A DNA stretch of 64,000 nucleotides from CALMAK01 sp964392265 (GCA_964392265.1 CAYMOS010000003.1:141611-205610); one strand, 5' to 3'; positions 1-8,808 are shown, numbered from the stretch's first letter. Numbers and translations: made by a program. Notes: a model not told the origin generated them from the sequence alone.

Positions 1-1311
1 AGACGGTCTCCTGTCCAGCGGATGTGTCGTCTGTTCCCTTATAGCCAATGACCTAGCAGTCTGAGCAGGTGAAAATGCCACGTCAGCTACTTGTATCATG
101 GCCGCAATTGCGAGGGTTGCAAGCGCCAACCTTGATTGACGGCGAATAATGATATAAAGACAGGCCACAACTCCTAGATAATACACAGGCCAAAATAGCC
201 TGCCAGTCGCTCGAAACACCGACCATATTTTTTCAATCACGGCTGGTACAGGATAGGAGAAGAGCTCTATATGACCAACTCGCACCACTGGACCAATGGC
301 AAGAATTATCAATACACAAATGAAAGCAAACACGATAAGGTGTCGTACTGTCAGCGTCCTCACCATACACCTACGCGTACATATAACAATCCACCCAGCC
401 GCTATCATCACCAAGAGCACACCCATGCCAGCATACCCCATTCCCTCAAAATTCGTCCCAAATGAGCGTAGCAGACTGGACCAGTCAGCGGGATCAAACA
501 GCGCATTAAGCGTCAGACCATACTCCCCTAATTCACCGCCACCGATAGACTGCACCATAAACCCACCGATTATCCAAAAAGTAACGAGAGTAGCTAGGCC
601 AACCAGGCTAGCCAGGATGGTCAACGATCTCGCTGAACGTTGCTGCATCACCAGCCACATAGCAAAAATAGCTATGACTCCTACTGCCAGATAAGGATGG
701 ATGGCGACAGATAAAACAGCTAATCCCGACCATGTAATCGTTGCAATGCGTAAAGATTTTCCTTTTAGTTCTAGCGCTGCTGCAATAGCCGCAAGAATAA
801 TCCATTGACCTGCCAGGGCCGTATGGGCAAACACTCGGCCCAACATGACAGGTGAAAGTGTCACAAGAATAGCAGCAAATAAAGTAACAAATGGATTTTT
901 TGACCAACGTGACACAATGAAGGCTGCCAGTGCTCCCTGAAGCATAAAGGACAGAATACCCCACAAACCAAAGTACTGAAAATCAATCCCAAAAATACTG
1001 TAAATTATCTTGGCAGGTATGGCAAAGATTGGTAATGCATCCATAAACACCACTGACATTGGATGTGGGTATGCTAAATCAGCAATACCGCCAAGTGGAA
1101 ACTGCCATGAAGATTGTCGATAAAATTCCCATCCCAGATAATGCTGTGTCAGGTCACCTCCAGACACTAACCATGCGGTATGAGTTGGATTAATCATAGC
1201 AACACCATAGAAAATCACAAAGAATACCAGCCCGACGCTGGCCCCTATGAGTACCAGCCATCGTCGGGCAAGCGAAACTCTCGTAACCCAAGCCAACATT
1301 CGTTTTATCAT
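1..1311 (-). CDS. DUF6311-like polytopic membrane protein (3' end outside window)
   Basis: An open frame runs from an ATG at 1311 to the window edge without a stop (437 codons visible). It has an N-terminal transmembrane helix, then the stretch GGDLTQHYLGWEFYR and YPHPMSVVFMDALPIF, followed by many hydrophobic helices. This is the pattern of DUF6311 proteins, GT-C-like integral membrane proteins thought to act in surface glycan assembly. That role is family inference. It starts 13 bp after the stop of the small membrane gene at 1325-1660, so the two are probably co-transcribed. The C-terminus lies outside the window. Family call from memory of motifs; confident that it is a real membrane protein. 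Confidence 0.8.
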   Translation of the reverse strand, partial: MIKRMLAWVTRVSLARRWLVLIGASVGLVFFVIFYGVAMINPTHTAWLVSGGDLTQHYLGWEFYRQSSWQFPLGGIADLAYPHPMSVVFMDALPIFAIPAKIIYSIFGIDFQYFGLWGILSFMLQGALAAFIVSRWSKNPFVTLFAAILVTLSPVMLGRVFAHTALAGQWIILAAIAAALELKGKSLRIATITWSGLAVLSVAIHPYLAVGVIAIFAMWLVMQQRSARSLTILASLVGLATLVTFWIIGGFMVQSIGGGELGEYGLTLNALFDPADWSSLLRSFGTNFEGMGYAGMGVLLVMIAAGWIVICTRRCMVRTLTVRHLIVFAFICVLIILAIGPVVRVGHIELFSYPVPAVIEKIWSVFRATGRLFWPVYYLGVVACLYIIIRRQSRLALATLAIAAMIQVADVAFSPAQTARSLAIREQTTHPLDRRPS

Positions 1312-1324
1312 GATGCTCTGCCCT

Positions 1325-1660
1325 CTATCCTCTCACCATAAGAGGATAGAGAAAAATAAGAAACACCAATATACCGAATAAGAGACCCGTCACTAGACTT
1401 GCAAGGACCACATAGATGCGACGGCCTCGAGATGTCACCTTGGTAATAAGTGTAATATTGCGAAAAAAAGCAATCACCACAAACAGTGGCCCTATAATAC
1501 CTCCGACTAGCATTAATGTCGTCTGGGGGTGGCTGCCTATGAGTGCTCGATACATTTCGGCAGCAACAAGCAATAGTAGATATAACCCCACGATTCCATT
1601 AAAAATCAATGAACTATGAAAGGCGTAGTCCTCTGGCGCCGGTGTAAAGAGTTTCGTCAT
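1325..1660 (-). CDS. small three-helix membrane protein, unknown function
   Basis: This 111-residue protein has three likely membrane helices (about residues 16-38, 47-69 and 82-108) and a basic segment RGRR between the second and third. I do not recognise a family. It lies directly upstream of the DUF6311-like gene and probably forms an operon with it. The start looks leaderless: on the minus strand a TTTACG -35 box and, 17 bp later, a TATGAT -10 box end 8 nt before the ATG, leaving no room for a ribosome binding site. Confidence 0.7.
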   Translation of the reverse strand: MTKLFTPAPEDYAFHSSLIFNGIVGLYLLLLVAAEMYRALIGSHPQTTLMLVGGIIGPLFVVIAFFRNITLITKVTSRGRRIYVVLASLVTGLLFGILVFLIFLYPLMVRG

Positions 1661-1790
1661 ACCGCCCTATCATAACGTAATCTAACCGAAGCGTAAATAA
1701 CGAATCGGGCCGCCTTGATTCCGAGGACAACTACAAATATTGGGCATTCAGACTCTTCTACGTCACAAAATTACGCTACTATAAGGCGAA

Positions 1791-1819
1791 ACCGGTAGAC
1801 CAACAAGTGATCTACCGGT
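1791..1819 (-). terminator. hairpin after deacetylase gene
   Basis: Perfect 9-bp inverted repeat ACCGGTAGA / TCTACCGGT with an 11-nt loop, 11 bp beyond the deacetylase stop on the minus strand. There is no long U-run, so it may stabilise the mRNA 3' end rather than act as an efficient intrinsic terminator. Confidence 0.55.
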
Positions 1820-1829
1820 AAACGGAGGG

Positions 1830-2627
1830 TCAGCAGAATCCGGTCGGTATCACCCGGCTCGTTTTCACGACCTCGCCTTGCTTGTCCGCACCTCGCCAAA
1901 CACGGCACAGATTGACGTCCTTTTTGGTCAGGCCCTTCTTCATCGCCTTCAGAGCCTTCGGGCTAAATCCGTTCCACTGCATATGCATCAGCACTGTGGA
2001 ACCAGCCCTGGCGTTACCTACTACGTAGGTGACGACCTGAGTGCGAGACTTGCCCTTCCAATCGTTGGTGTCGACGCCCCACAGCCAGATGCGCATGCCG
2101 TTGCGATCGTAATTCTTTACGGCCGCATAGGCTTTTTTGACCGTGCTGTTGATGGCACCATACGGCGGCCGACCGTAGTTTGATACAGCAGTGCCGTCGA
2201 TCTGGTCGATCACCTTCTTCTTGCTGAGCTTGGTCAGATCTGGGTGGCTGTAGCTGTGATTCGCCACCCAATGTCCGCGCTCACGCGCATACTTGACCAA
2301 GTCGAACTTCTTCTTCTTGAACTGGCCGATACACTGACCAGTCGGGAAGAGAACCAGTCCGATATCGTGCTTGGTGGCGTAGTTGACGGTGTCCTTGAAG
2401 GAGGCCACGGACTTGGGACAGTCGTCATAGGTTAGGACGACCCGCGACCCTGTGTTGGGGCCACGGTACATGCTGTACGAAGGGGCCTTGGCGGCCGCCA
2501 CGACTGCAGTCGGGGTATTGTGGCTAACCTGATCGACCATCACCGATGTTGCGGCATCAACGCCGCCCGTGGTGATGAAAGTCAAGCCCAAGCCACAGGC
2601 GATCAAAAAAGATAAGATGCGTCGCAT
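1830..2627 (-). CDS. secreted polysaccharide deacetylase (NodB-like, CE4)
   Basis: This 265-residue protein probably removes N-acetyl groups from a cell-wall or surface polysaccharide outside the membrane. The start chosen is the ATG at 2627, which has GAAGGAG upstream and gives a clean signal peptide (MRRILSFLIACGLGLTF). NodB motifs are in order: TYDDC (residues 66-70, catalytic Asp68 and metal Asp69; C70 replaces the usual G), HSYSH (metal His124 and His128), RPPYG (153-157), GVDTNDW, and LMH near residue 215. The gene is richer in GC than its neighbours, stands alone with its own strong ribosome binding site and hairpin, and sits directly after the ribosomal operon terminator. That suggests recent acquisition, possibly from an actinobacterium. 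The substrate cannot be told from sequence. Confidence 0.88.
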   Translation of the reverse strand: MRRILSFLIACGLGLTFITTGGVDAATSVMVDQVSHNTPTAVVAAAKAPSYSMYRGPNTGSRVVLTYDDCPKSVASFKDTVNYATKHDIGLVLFPTGQCIGQFKKKKFDLVKYARERGHWVANHSYSHPDLTKLSKKKVIDQIDGTAVSNYGRPPYGAINSTVKKAYAAVKNYDRNGMRIWLWGVDTNDWKGKSRTQVVTYVVGNARAGSTVLMHMQWNGFSPKALKAMKKGLTKKDVNLCRVWRGADKQGEVVKTSRVIPTGFC

Positions 2628-2767
2628 GAGGACGCTCCTTCCTCTCAGGGACGAAGCAAGGATATGCTCCAACTGATATAATACAACATTTTTAACTATA
2701 ATGCCAGAAATAGCTCCACATCATACGAAAGTTACAAGCCGAGTGTTGTTCGCATTTTAGTCTATAC

Positions 2768-2799
2768 AAAATACCTCCCCAGAGATGAGGAGGTATTTT
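2768..2799 (-). terminator. intrinsic terminator of the S10/spc operon
   Basis: Perfect 11-bp stem AAAATACCTCC / GGAGGTATTTT 21 bp after the rpsH stop. It marks the end of the ribosomal protein operon, before any rplF gene. Confidence 0.88.
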
Positions 2800-2819
2800 G
2801 CTATCATAAGGCAATTACT

Positions 2820-3221
2820 TTAGTATACCTTCAGAAGAACTTCACCACCAAGGCGAGCCTTGTAGGCCTCGGCACCGGTGATAACACCCTTAGAAGTACT
2901 GATCAGTACCAAACCACGACCGCTTTTAACGCGTGGGATGTCATTAGCGCTGACGTACACACGACGACCAGGCTTTGATACACGGGTGATTTCGTTAATC
3001 ACACTGTTTTCACCTGGCTTGTTAATAGTAACAACGAGGGTGTCGCGAGGCGTTCCTGCCTCTACCTTAACGTCTGCCAAGTAATTGTTTTTCTTTAGCT
3101 GTTCTGCAACAACCTTCTTCAGCTTGCTTGATGGAACACGAATCTCGTGCTTGCCAACTGCTGCCGCGTTACGAATACGGGTCAGAAGGTCGGCGATTGG
3201 GTCAGTTGATTGTAGTGACAT
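2820..3221 (-). CDS. rpsH: 30S ribosomal protein S8
   Basis: S8 (133 aa) binds the central domain of 16S rRNA and in many bacteria represses its own operon. The typical N-terminus (TDPIADLLTRIRNA) and C-terminal block (GLVLISTSKGVITGAEA) are present, and length is normal. It is the last gene of this operon: a terminator follows, and rplF, rplR, rpsE and secY, which normally come next, are absent from the window. Confidence 0.97.
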   Translation of the reverse strand: MSLQSTDPIADLLTRIRNAAAVGKHEIRVPSSKLKKVVAEQLKKNNYLADVKVEAGTPRDTLVVTINKPGENSVINEITRVSKPGRRVYVSANDIPRVKSGRGLVLISTSKGVITGAEAYKARLGGEVLLKVY

Positions 3222-3239
3222 ATATCTTTCCTTTCCTTC

Positions 3240-3509
3240 TTACCAACTACTCTTTGTAACACCAGGGATTTCACCCTTTGAGGCTTTTTCGCGGAAGTTG
3301 ATGCGGTTAAGACCGAACTTGCGCATATAGCCACGTGGGCGACCGGTCAATACATCACGGTTCTTGAAACGAGCTGGGCTGCTGTTGCGTGGAAGCTTTT
3401 GGAGACCGTCTTGGTCGCCAAGCTCCTTTAGTTCAGCACGCTTGGCCGCATACTTTGCGATCAGTTTCTTACGCTTTTCGTCACGCGCAATCATAGATTT
3501 CTTCGCCAT
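3240..3509 (-). CDS. rpsN: 30S ribosomal protein S14, zinc-free type
   Basis: S14 helps assemble the 30S head. The start is the ATG at 3509 (MAKKSMIARDEKRKKL), which has a GGAGG motif inside the rplE end, and not the longer open frame upstream. At 89 residues with no CxxC pairs it is the long, zinc-independent form. It ends GLNRINFREKASKGEIPGV, the usual S14 C-terminus. It lies between rplE and rpsH as in canonical spc operons. Confidence 0.95.
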   Translation of the reverse strand: MAKKSMIARDEKRKKLIAKYAAKRAELKELGDQDGLQKLPRNSSPARFKNRDVLTGRPRGYMRKFGLNRINFREKASKGEIPGVTKSSW

Positions 3510-3510
3510 A

Positions 3511-4086
3511 TTATCGGCCTCCCTTCTTTTCAAATGGTATGCCAAACTTCTCCAGTAGTGCACGTGAGTTTTCGGCAGTACCGCCCTTGATGGCGATCGT
3601 TACCTGCAGACCGTGAACAACCTGTGTCTCTTCGAACGTTAGTTCTGGGAAGATTGACTGATCGGTGATACCAAGGTTGTAGTTACCACCCTTGTCAAAC
3701 TTGATACCAACACCATGAAAGTCACGGACGCGTGGCAGGCTAACGTTAACGAGGCGATCAAGGAATTCATACATCCTTGCACCACGAAGTGTTACCATCA
3801 CACCAACAGGAGCACCCATGCCAGCACGGATCTTAAATCCTGCAATTGATTTCTTTGCCAACTTCTCGACTGGAGCTTGACCAGTGATCTTCGTTAGCGT
3901 GTTCTTGACTACTTCAAGATGACGCTTGTCATCTTTGCTTTTACCAGTTCCAACGCTTACTACAATCTTATCGAGTTTTGGTACTTGATTGATATTTTCA
4001 AGACCCAATTCGGCTTGCAGTTCCTTAGCATATGTATCGAGATACAAGGCTTTCAAGCGAGGAGCAGTACTAGTAGCTTTTGCCAT
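3511..4086 (-). CDS. rplE: 50S ribosomal protein L5
   Basis: L5 (191 aa) binds 5S rRNA and contacts P-site tRNA. Family landmarks visible are NINQVPKLDKIVVSVGTG near the N-terminus, PVGVMVTLRG in the middle and FHGVGIKFDKGGNYNLGI near residue 135. The protein is slightly longer than the usual 180 residues. It is separated from rplX by a single base and is followed at once by rpsN, so it is translated as part of the long operon. Confidence 0.97.
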   Translation of the reverse strand: MAKATSTAPRLKALYLDTYAKELQAELGLENINQVPKLDKIVVSVGTGKSKDDKRHLEVVKNTLTKITGQAPVEKLAKKSIAGFKIRAGMGAPVGVMVTLRGARMYEFLDRLVNVSLPRVRDFHGVGIKFDKGGNYNLGITDQSIFPELTFEETQVVHGLQVTIAIKGGTAENSRALLEKFGIPFEKKGGR

Positions 4087-4087
4087 A

Positions 4088-4417
4088 TTACTTGATCTCC
4101 TTATTCTTTAATGCTTTCGCAACACGGATTTTACCACGCTTTCCATCCGAGGCATTTGCCACCAACCCAACACGGCTTGTTTTGCCGGTCTTCTCGTCAA
4201 CAACGAGAGCAACCTTACTAATGTCGATAGCAACATGAATATCTTTTTTGCCACCACGAGGGTTAAGCTGGCTTGGTTTAACGTGACGGTGACCGACGCC
4301 AACACCTTCAACAAGGACGGTGCTGTCTTTAGTGTTCACCTTTACTACCTTACCAGTCGTGCCCTTATTGGCACCGGCGATAATCTTTACCAAATCATCT
4401 TTACGAATACGTGGCAT
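4088..4417 (-). CDS. rplX: 50S ribosomal protein L24
   Basis: L24 (109 aa) nucleates 50S assembly. The N-terminal KOW motif (DLVKIIAGANKGTTGKVVKV) is clear, followed by HVKPSQLNPRGGKKDIHVAIDISKVALV as in the family. It lies between rplN and rplE with one-base gaps, in canonical order. Confidence 0.97.
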   Translation of the reverse strand: MPRIRKDDLVKIIAGANKGTTGKVVKVNTKDSTVLVEGVGVGHRHVKPSQLNPRGGKKDIHVAIDISKVALVVDEKTGKTSRVGLVANASDGKRGKIRVAKALKNKEIK

Positions 4418-4418
4418 A

Positions 4419-4787
4419 TTAGAGTACCTCCGGAGCTAGGCTAATAATCTTGGCATATCCGAGGTCACGCAGTTCACGTGGCACTGGACCGAATACACGA
4501 GTAGCTTTAGGCGTCTTGTCATCGTTGATAATAACGCAAGCGTTATCATCAAAGCAGATCGTACTGCCGTCCTTACGCTGGATTTGATCACGCGTACGAA
4601 CAACCACTGCCTTCTGAACAGACTTCTTCTTGACGTTTCCTGTTGGAGACGCTTGTTTGATGGTGACAACAACGACATCACCCACACGTGCGTATCGTCG
4701 TCCCGTACCACCAAGTACACGGATGATCAGGGCTTCTTTAGCGCCGCTGTTATCCGTTACTTTCATGCGAGATTCTTGCTGTAACAT
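4419..4787 (-). CDS. rplN: 50S ribosomal protein L14
   Basis: L14 (122 aa) sits at the subunit interface. The sequence starts MLQQESRMKVTDNSGAKEAL and keeps the conserved GGTGRRYARVGDVVVVTIK and FGPVPRELRD blocks, at the universal length of 122. It lies one base from rpsQ and one from rplX. No oddity seen. Confidence 0.98.
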   Translation of the reverse strand: MLQQESRMKVTDNSGAKEALIIRVLGGTGRRYARVGDVVVVTIKQASPTGNVKKKSVQKAVVVRTRDQIQRKDGSTICFDDNACVIINDDKTPKATRVFGPVPRELRDLGYAKIISLAPEVL

Positions 4788-4788
4788 G

Positions 4789-5067
4789 TTACGCCTCCAC
4801 CTCGTCTTGCTTTAGCTCTACAGAACCACGCGCCTTCTCAACGACAGACGTCAGCGTAAAGCTCTTTGTCTTTGAGATAGGACGAGTTTCGGTAATTACT
4901 ACTTTGTCGCCTTCACCTGCTTCGTTGTTCGCATCATGAGCCTGGTACTTACGGTTTACAGTATACTGCTTGCCATAAATAGGGTGAGTCTCACGACTAG
5001 TAACAGTGACGGTGATGGTCTTGTCGCGCTTGCTTGAAGTCACGATACCGGTCAATGTCTTGGCCAT
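4789..5067 (-). CDS. rpsQ: 30S ribosomal protein S17
   Basis: S17 (92 aa) is an OB-fold primary binder of 16S rRNA. It has the expected LTGIVTSSKRDKTITVTV start and the HPIYGKQY segment. A short lysine-rich C-terminal extension follows the core. It is separated from rpmC and rplN by single bases. Confidence 0.96.
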   Translation of the reverse strand: MAKTLTGIVTSSKRDKTITVTVTSRETHPIYGKQYTVNRKYQAHDANNEAGEGDKVVITETRPISKTKSFTLTSVVEKARGSVELKQDEVEA

Positions 5068-5068
5068 A

Positions 5069-5305
5069 TTACTTACTCTCCTTTACTTGCGCCAGCTCTG
5101 CTGCGCGAATTGCTGTCGAGAGACGAGCGATTTCCTTGCGGGTGTTCGTGATAACCCGAGGGTTAACAAGTTCACCTGCAGCATTTGAACGCTTTGCCTC
5201 GAGAAGATCTTGACGAACTTCGCTTAGCTTAGCGGTCAGTTGCTCGACCGTCTGCACTTCATCAGCTTTCTTGGTCACTTTTTTGGTTGATTTTGCCTCA
5301 GCCAT
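5069..5305 (-). CDS. rpmC: 50S ribosomal protein L29
   Basis: L29 (78 aa) lies near the peptide exit tunnel and forms part of the docking site for trigger factor and SRP. The family core (VEQLTAKLSEVRQDLLEAKRS, then NPRVITNTRKEIARL) is preceded by about 18 charged extra residues (MAEAKSTKKVTKKADEVQ), so it is longer than the common 60-70 residues. It lies between rplP and rpsQ. Confidence 0.95.
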   Translation of the reverse strand: MAEAKSTKKVTKKADEVQTVEQLTAKLSEVRQDLLEAKRSNAAGELVNPRVITNTRKEIARLSTAIRAAELAQVKESK

Positions 5306-5307
5306 GA

Positions 5308-5721
5308 TTATGCGTCCTCCCTAGTGATGAATTTTGTTTTTACTGGTAGTTTGTGGCCAGCAAGGCGCATTGCCTCGCGAGCAACTTCTTCAGTGACACC
5401 CTTCATCTCAAAGAGAACGGTACCAGCCTTTACCTTGGCCACGAAGAATTCTGGGTTACCCTTACCGCCACCCATCTTGAGACCAAGTGGTTTGCGGGTA
5501 ATTGGCACGTGCGGGAAGATTCGAATCCAAATCTTACCACCACGCTTGATGTAACGGGTCATCGCCTGACGAGCTGACTCGATCTGGCGTGACGTGATGT
5601 CGTTGTTGTCTTGTGATTGCAGAGCGAAGTCACCAAAGGCGATGTAATTACCACGAGTGGCGTTGCCATCGTTCTTCCCTTTGCGAACTTTTCGATACTT
5701 GGTTTTCTTTGGTAATAACAT
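5308..5721 (-). CDS. rplP: 50S ribosomal protein L16
   Basis: L16 (137 aa) contacts the A-site tRNA elbow and organises the peptidyl transferase region. It starts MLLPKKTKYRKVRKG and keeps GKIWIRIFPHVPITRKPLG, the GGGKGNPEFFVAKVK segment and ending KLPVKTKFITRE. Length is normal. It follows rpsC by five bases. Confidence 0.98.
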   Translation of the reverse strand: MLLPKKTKYRKVRKGKNDGNATRGNYIAFGDFALQSQDNNDITSRQIESARQAMTRYIKRGGKIWIRIFPHVPITRKPLGLKMGGGKGNPEFFVAKVKAGTVLFEMKGVTEEVAREAMRLAGHKLPVKTKFITREDA

Positions 5722-5726
5722 ATCGA

Positions 5727-6359
5727 TTAGCTCCTTTCACCCTTATAGACCCACACCTTAACACCGATGATACCAACGCCTGGTGCATTTGCACGAGCAG
5801 CGTGGAAGTCAATATCAGCACGAAGTGTGTGTAGTGGCACCGAGCCTTCGATCAATTTTTCACGGCGAGCCATTTCAGCGTTATTGAGACGACCGGCTAC
5901 CTGGATACGGACACCTTTTGCACCTGCATTCATAGTATTCTGAGCGGCCATCTTCATAGCGCGGCGGAAATTACCACGACGTTCCAATTGACGAGCAATA
6001 TTCTCGGCAACTAGTTTAGCGCTAAGTTCTGGGCGCTTGATCTCTTCGATGTTAATACGAACTGGTAGTGTCGCGATCTTTTCGATTTGATTCTTCAGCT
6101 CTGTCACACCAGCACCACCACGACCAATCACGACACCAGCCTTGGCAGTATGAATTGTTACCGTCACGAGGTTAGCACTGCGTTCAATCTCGATCTGACC
6201 AATGGTCGGACGAGCTTCGAATCGCTTTTCGATCAACTCGCGGATTTTAATGTCCTCGGCAAGCCACGTGGCAAAATCTTTCTTGCCAGCAAACCAGCGT
6301 GAATTCCAGTTCTTGTGAACTTGCAGACGGAAGCTAATTGGGTTTACTTTCTGGCCCAT
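5727..6359 (-). CDS. rpsC: 30S ribosomal protein S3
   Basis: S3 (210 aa) forms part of the mRNA entry channel. The KH domain with VVIGRGGAGVTELKNQI is near residue 80, and the C-terminal RREKLIEGSVPLHTLRADIDF block is intact. It is overlapped by one base with rplV upstream, a typical translational coupling arrangement. Confidence 0.98.
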   Translation of the reverse strand: MGQKVNPISFRLQVHKNWNSRWFAGKKDFATWLAEDIKIRELIEKRFEARPTIGQIEIERSANLVTVTIHTAKAGVVIGRGGAGVTELKNQIEKIATLPVRINIEEIKRPELSAKLVAENIARQLERRGNFRRAMKMAAQNTMNAGAKGVRIQVAGRLNNAEMARREKLIEGSVPLHTLRADIDFHAARANAPGVGIIGVKVWVYKGERS

Positions 6360-6769
6360 TATTTGCTCTCCTTCTTTTCTGCCGTCTTGGCAGTTGTCGC
6401 CGCAGGCTTCTTTTTAGGTTTCTCAGTACCTGTCACTTCCACTAAGATATTTGACGTCTTTTTCTGGAAAGGAAGTGCCATACCGCGCATGTGTGGCTTG
6501 AATCGCTTGAGGCGGTTGCCGACCGTGACTGACATTGTCGAGATAACCAGCGTCTTGCCATCAAGACCATGGTTATTAGTAGCATTTGCCTTTGCGCTTT
6601 CAATTGCCTTCTTGATAGGCAACGCACTGCGACGTGGTACGTGTTCAAGGATCACCAATGCATCAGCAACCGTACGGTTACGCACAAGGCTAGCGACAAT
6701 GCTGACTTTGCGTGGCGCAAGATCAACACCCTTGATATAAGCGCGAACTTTTTGCGGAGTAGCTGCCAT
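6359..6769 (-). CDS. rplV: 50S ribosomal protein L22
   Basis: L22 (136 aa) lines the peptide exit tunnel with a long beta-hairpin. The core (VDLAPRKVSIVASLVRNRTV, then NNHGLDGKTLVISTMSVTVG) is followed by a basic, alanine/lysine-rich tail of about 25 residues that is not in the standard 110-residue form. The gene overlaps both rpsS and rpsC by one base. Confidence 0.96.
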   Translation of the reverse strand: MAATPQKVRAYIKGVDLAPRKVSIVASLVRNRTVADALVILEHVPRRSALPIKKAIESAKANATNNHGLDGKTLVISTMSVTVGNRLKRFKPHMRGMALPFQKKTSNILVEVTGTEKPKKKPAATTAKTAEKKESK

Positions 6770-7029
6770 TACTTCTTACCTCCGTGTTTGCGGAACTTAC
6801 GAGTTGGGCTAAACTCACCGAGCTTGTGACCAACCATGTTTTCCGAAATCAACACTGGAACATGCACACGACCGTTGTGAACAGCGATCGTTCGGCCTAC
6901 CATCTCTGGGGTAATCGTGCTAGCACGAGCCCAGGTCTTGATGATTGTGCGATCTTCGAGACCAAGCGCCGCCACTTTCTTAGCGAGCTTAGCGTCGACG
7001 AATGGGCCTTTTTTGAGTGAACGACTCAT
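6769..7029 (-). CDS. rpsS: 30S ribosomal protein S19
   Basis: S19 (86 aa) sits in the 30S head with S13. It has the canonical MSRSLKKGPFVDAKLAKKV start, the GRTIAVHNGRVHVPV block and the end GEFSPTRKFRKHGGKK. It lies between rplB and rplV as expected. Confidence 0.98.
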   Translation of the reverse strand: MSRSLKKGPFVDAKLAKKVAALGLEDRTIIKTWARASTITPEMVGRTIAVHNGRVHVPVLISENMVGHKLGEFSPTRKFRKHGGKK

Positions 7030-7032
7030 GTA

Positions 7033-7872
7033 TTACCTCTTCCTCTTCGCATCATGGCGACTCTTAACGATTAACTTACCGGTATCCTTACGACGACGCG
7101 TACGGTATCCAAGTGTCAACTGACCCCATGGAGTACGTGGCGGCTTACCACTACCGTGACGTCCACCGTCACCACCACCGTGTGGGTGATCTGCAGCGTT
7201 CATAACCACACCGCGGACAGTTGGGCGAATACCCTTGCGGCGGTTACGACCGGCTGAACCGATTTTAACGTTCTGATGCTGAATGTTGCTCACAACACCA
7301 ATTGCTGCTGTGGCTTCAAGGCGGAAACGGCGAACCTCACCAGATGGCAAACGCACCTGCGCATAATCGCCTTCTTTGGCCATCAACTGAGCCTTTGTGC
7401 CGGCACTTCGTACCATTTGCGCACCACGGCCTGGGTTGATTTCGATTGCGTAGATTTGTGAACCCACAGGAATCTGCGCTAGCGGCATACGGTTTGATGT
7501 CTCAATCGGAGCATCTTCACCGCTTGTGATCACCTTACCTTTTGTCATGCTGGTGTCAGCGAGGATGTAGTGATACAGACCATGCTGATCTTTTACTCGA
7601 GCGATACGTGCGCTGCGATTTGGATCGTATTCGATCTCTTCAACCGTCACGGTCAGGCCTGCTGCCAACTTGTGGTTTACAAGACGATAGTGTCGCTTGA
7701 CACCACCACCACGGTGACGAACCGTAATACGACCAGTGTTATTTCGCCCTGCGTTCTGCTTCTTACTCTTTGTAAGACTCTTTAGAGGCTTTTTAGTCGT
7801 AATCTGGCTGTAATCTTCAGTCGTCATACCACGACGAGCAGGAGTAGTTGGGTTATATGCTTTTACTGGCAT
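7033..7872 (-). CDS. rplB: 50S ribosomal protein L2
   Basis: L2 (279 aa) is required for subunit joining and peptidyl transferase activity. The N-terminal VKAYNPTTPARRGMTTEDYS, the RNA-binding core with GRNNTGRITVRHRGGGVK, and the functionally important AADHPHGGGDGGRHGSGKPP with its conserved histidine (about residues 227-246) are all present. Length is normal. It overlaps rplW by one base. Confidence 0.98.
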   Translation of the reverse strand: MPVKAYNPTTPARRGMTTEDYSQITTKKPLKSLTKSKKQNAGRNNTGRITVRHRGGGVKRHYRLVNHKLAAGLTVTVEEIEYDPNRSARIARVKDQHGLYHYILADTSMTKGKVITSGEDAPIETSNRMPLAQIPVGSQIYAIEINPGRGAQMVRSAGTKAQLMAKEGDYAQVRLPSGEVRRFRLEATAAIGVVSNIQHQNVKIGSAGRNRRKGIRPTVRGVVMNAADHPHGGGDGGRHGSGKPPRTPWGQLTLGYRTRRRKDTGKLIVKSRHDAKRKR

Positions 7873-8189
7873 TACTTCTTCTCCTCTTCTGCTGGTACAT
7901 CAAAGACCTGAATACTGTCACCCTCAGCAAGCGTCACGTAAGCTTTCTTTGAATCCTTACGAGTCGTTGTGCCTGGATAGCGGTTCTTGCCACGGCTATA
8001 GCGTACTGCCTTGCCGTTTTGCACCAATGTCTTAATATTTACTACCTTCACATCAAATTGTGACTGCACTGCGTCAATGATTTGCTGCTTGTTTGCATCA
8101 AGAGGCACGCTAAATACATACGTATTTGTCGCAAGACTTTGTGCATAGGCTTTCTCAGTTGCGCGTGGGACGATAAGTAACTGTGACAT
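7872..8189 (-). CDS. rplW: 50S ribosomal protein L23
   Basis: L23 (105 aa) is at the tunnel exit and docks trigger factor, which is also encoded in this window. It has VPRATEKAYAQSLATNTYVF at the N-terminus, then DVKVVNIKTLVQNGKAVR and the basic loop KNRYPGTTTRKDSKKAYVTL. It ends in an acidic tail. It lies between rplD and rplB. Confidence 0.96.
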   Translation of the reverse strand: MSQLLIVPRATEKAYAQSLATNTYVFSVPLDANKQQIIDAVQSQFDVKVVNIKTLVQNGKAVRYSRGKNRYPGTTTRKDSKKAYVTLAEGDSIQVFDVPAEEEKK

Positions 8190-8190
8190 A

Positions 8191-8808
8191 TTACGCCTCC
8201 TCCCTAATCAACCAGTCAGTAATGATTGGTAGTGCCTTTGGCGCGATCACGACGTGATCAGCGTTCAAGATATGGTACACGTTAAGGTACGTTGCACTTA
8301 CCAGCAGAACCTGCTGAATGTTATTAGTTGCGCGAATGATCTCTGGCGTCTTGGCGTCAACGACAACCAATACCTTGCGATCTAGTTTATTATCAGCCAA
8401 GAACTTGATGACTTCTGCCGTCTTACCGGTTGTCTTGATATCGCTGACAAGAATCTTCTTTTCGGCGTTAGCCAGCGAAAGTGCTTGCTTGACTGCAACA
8501 CGCTTGCTGAGCTTGGTAAGTTTCTTTGTGTAGTTTTCGTTACCACGAGGGCCGAAGACAACACCACCACCACGCCAAATTGGGTTACGAGTCGAGCCAA
8601 AACGTGCACGACCAGTACCTTTTTGTTTCCATGGCTTCTTACCACCACCACGGACTTCACCGCGCTGCAAGGTTGTTGCACTTGCTTGGCGGCTGTTTGC
8701 AAGGAAAGAATCATACGCAAGCTTTAACAGCTCGTGATTCTTTACTTCTACGTTAAATACTTCCTTCGGAAGTGCAGTCTTAGCTGCTGTTGTTTTAGTC
8801 TCAGCCAT
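8191..8808 (-). CDS. rplD: 50S ribosomal protein L4
   Basis: L4 (205 aa) has a loop reaching into the exit tunnel. The loop signature GGGKKPWKQKGTGRARFGS and RNPIWRGGGVVFGP is intact near residues 54-87. In many bacteria L4 represses its own S10 operon; whether it does so here is unknown, because rpsJ is not the first gene of this transcript. It overlaps rplC by one base. Confidence 0.97.
   Translation of the reverse strand: MAETKTTAAKTALPKEVFNVEVKNHELLKLAYDSFLANSRQASATTLQRGEVRGGGKKPWKQKGTGRARFGSTRNPIWRGGGVVFGPRGNENYTKKLTKLSKRVAVKQALSLANAEKKILVSDIKTTGKTAEVIKFLADNKLDRKVLVVVDAKTPEIIRATNNIQQVLLVSATYLNVYHILNADHVVIAPKALPIITDWLIREEA

Noticed and set aside
608..964. Minus-strand cysteine-rich frame of 118 aa
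   Set aside because: It overlaps the DUF6311-like gene in another frame; composition is atypical and it has no ribosome site.
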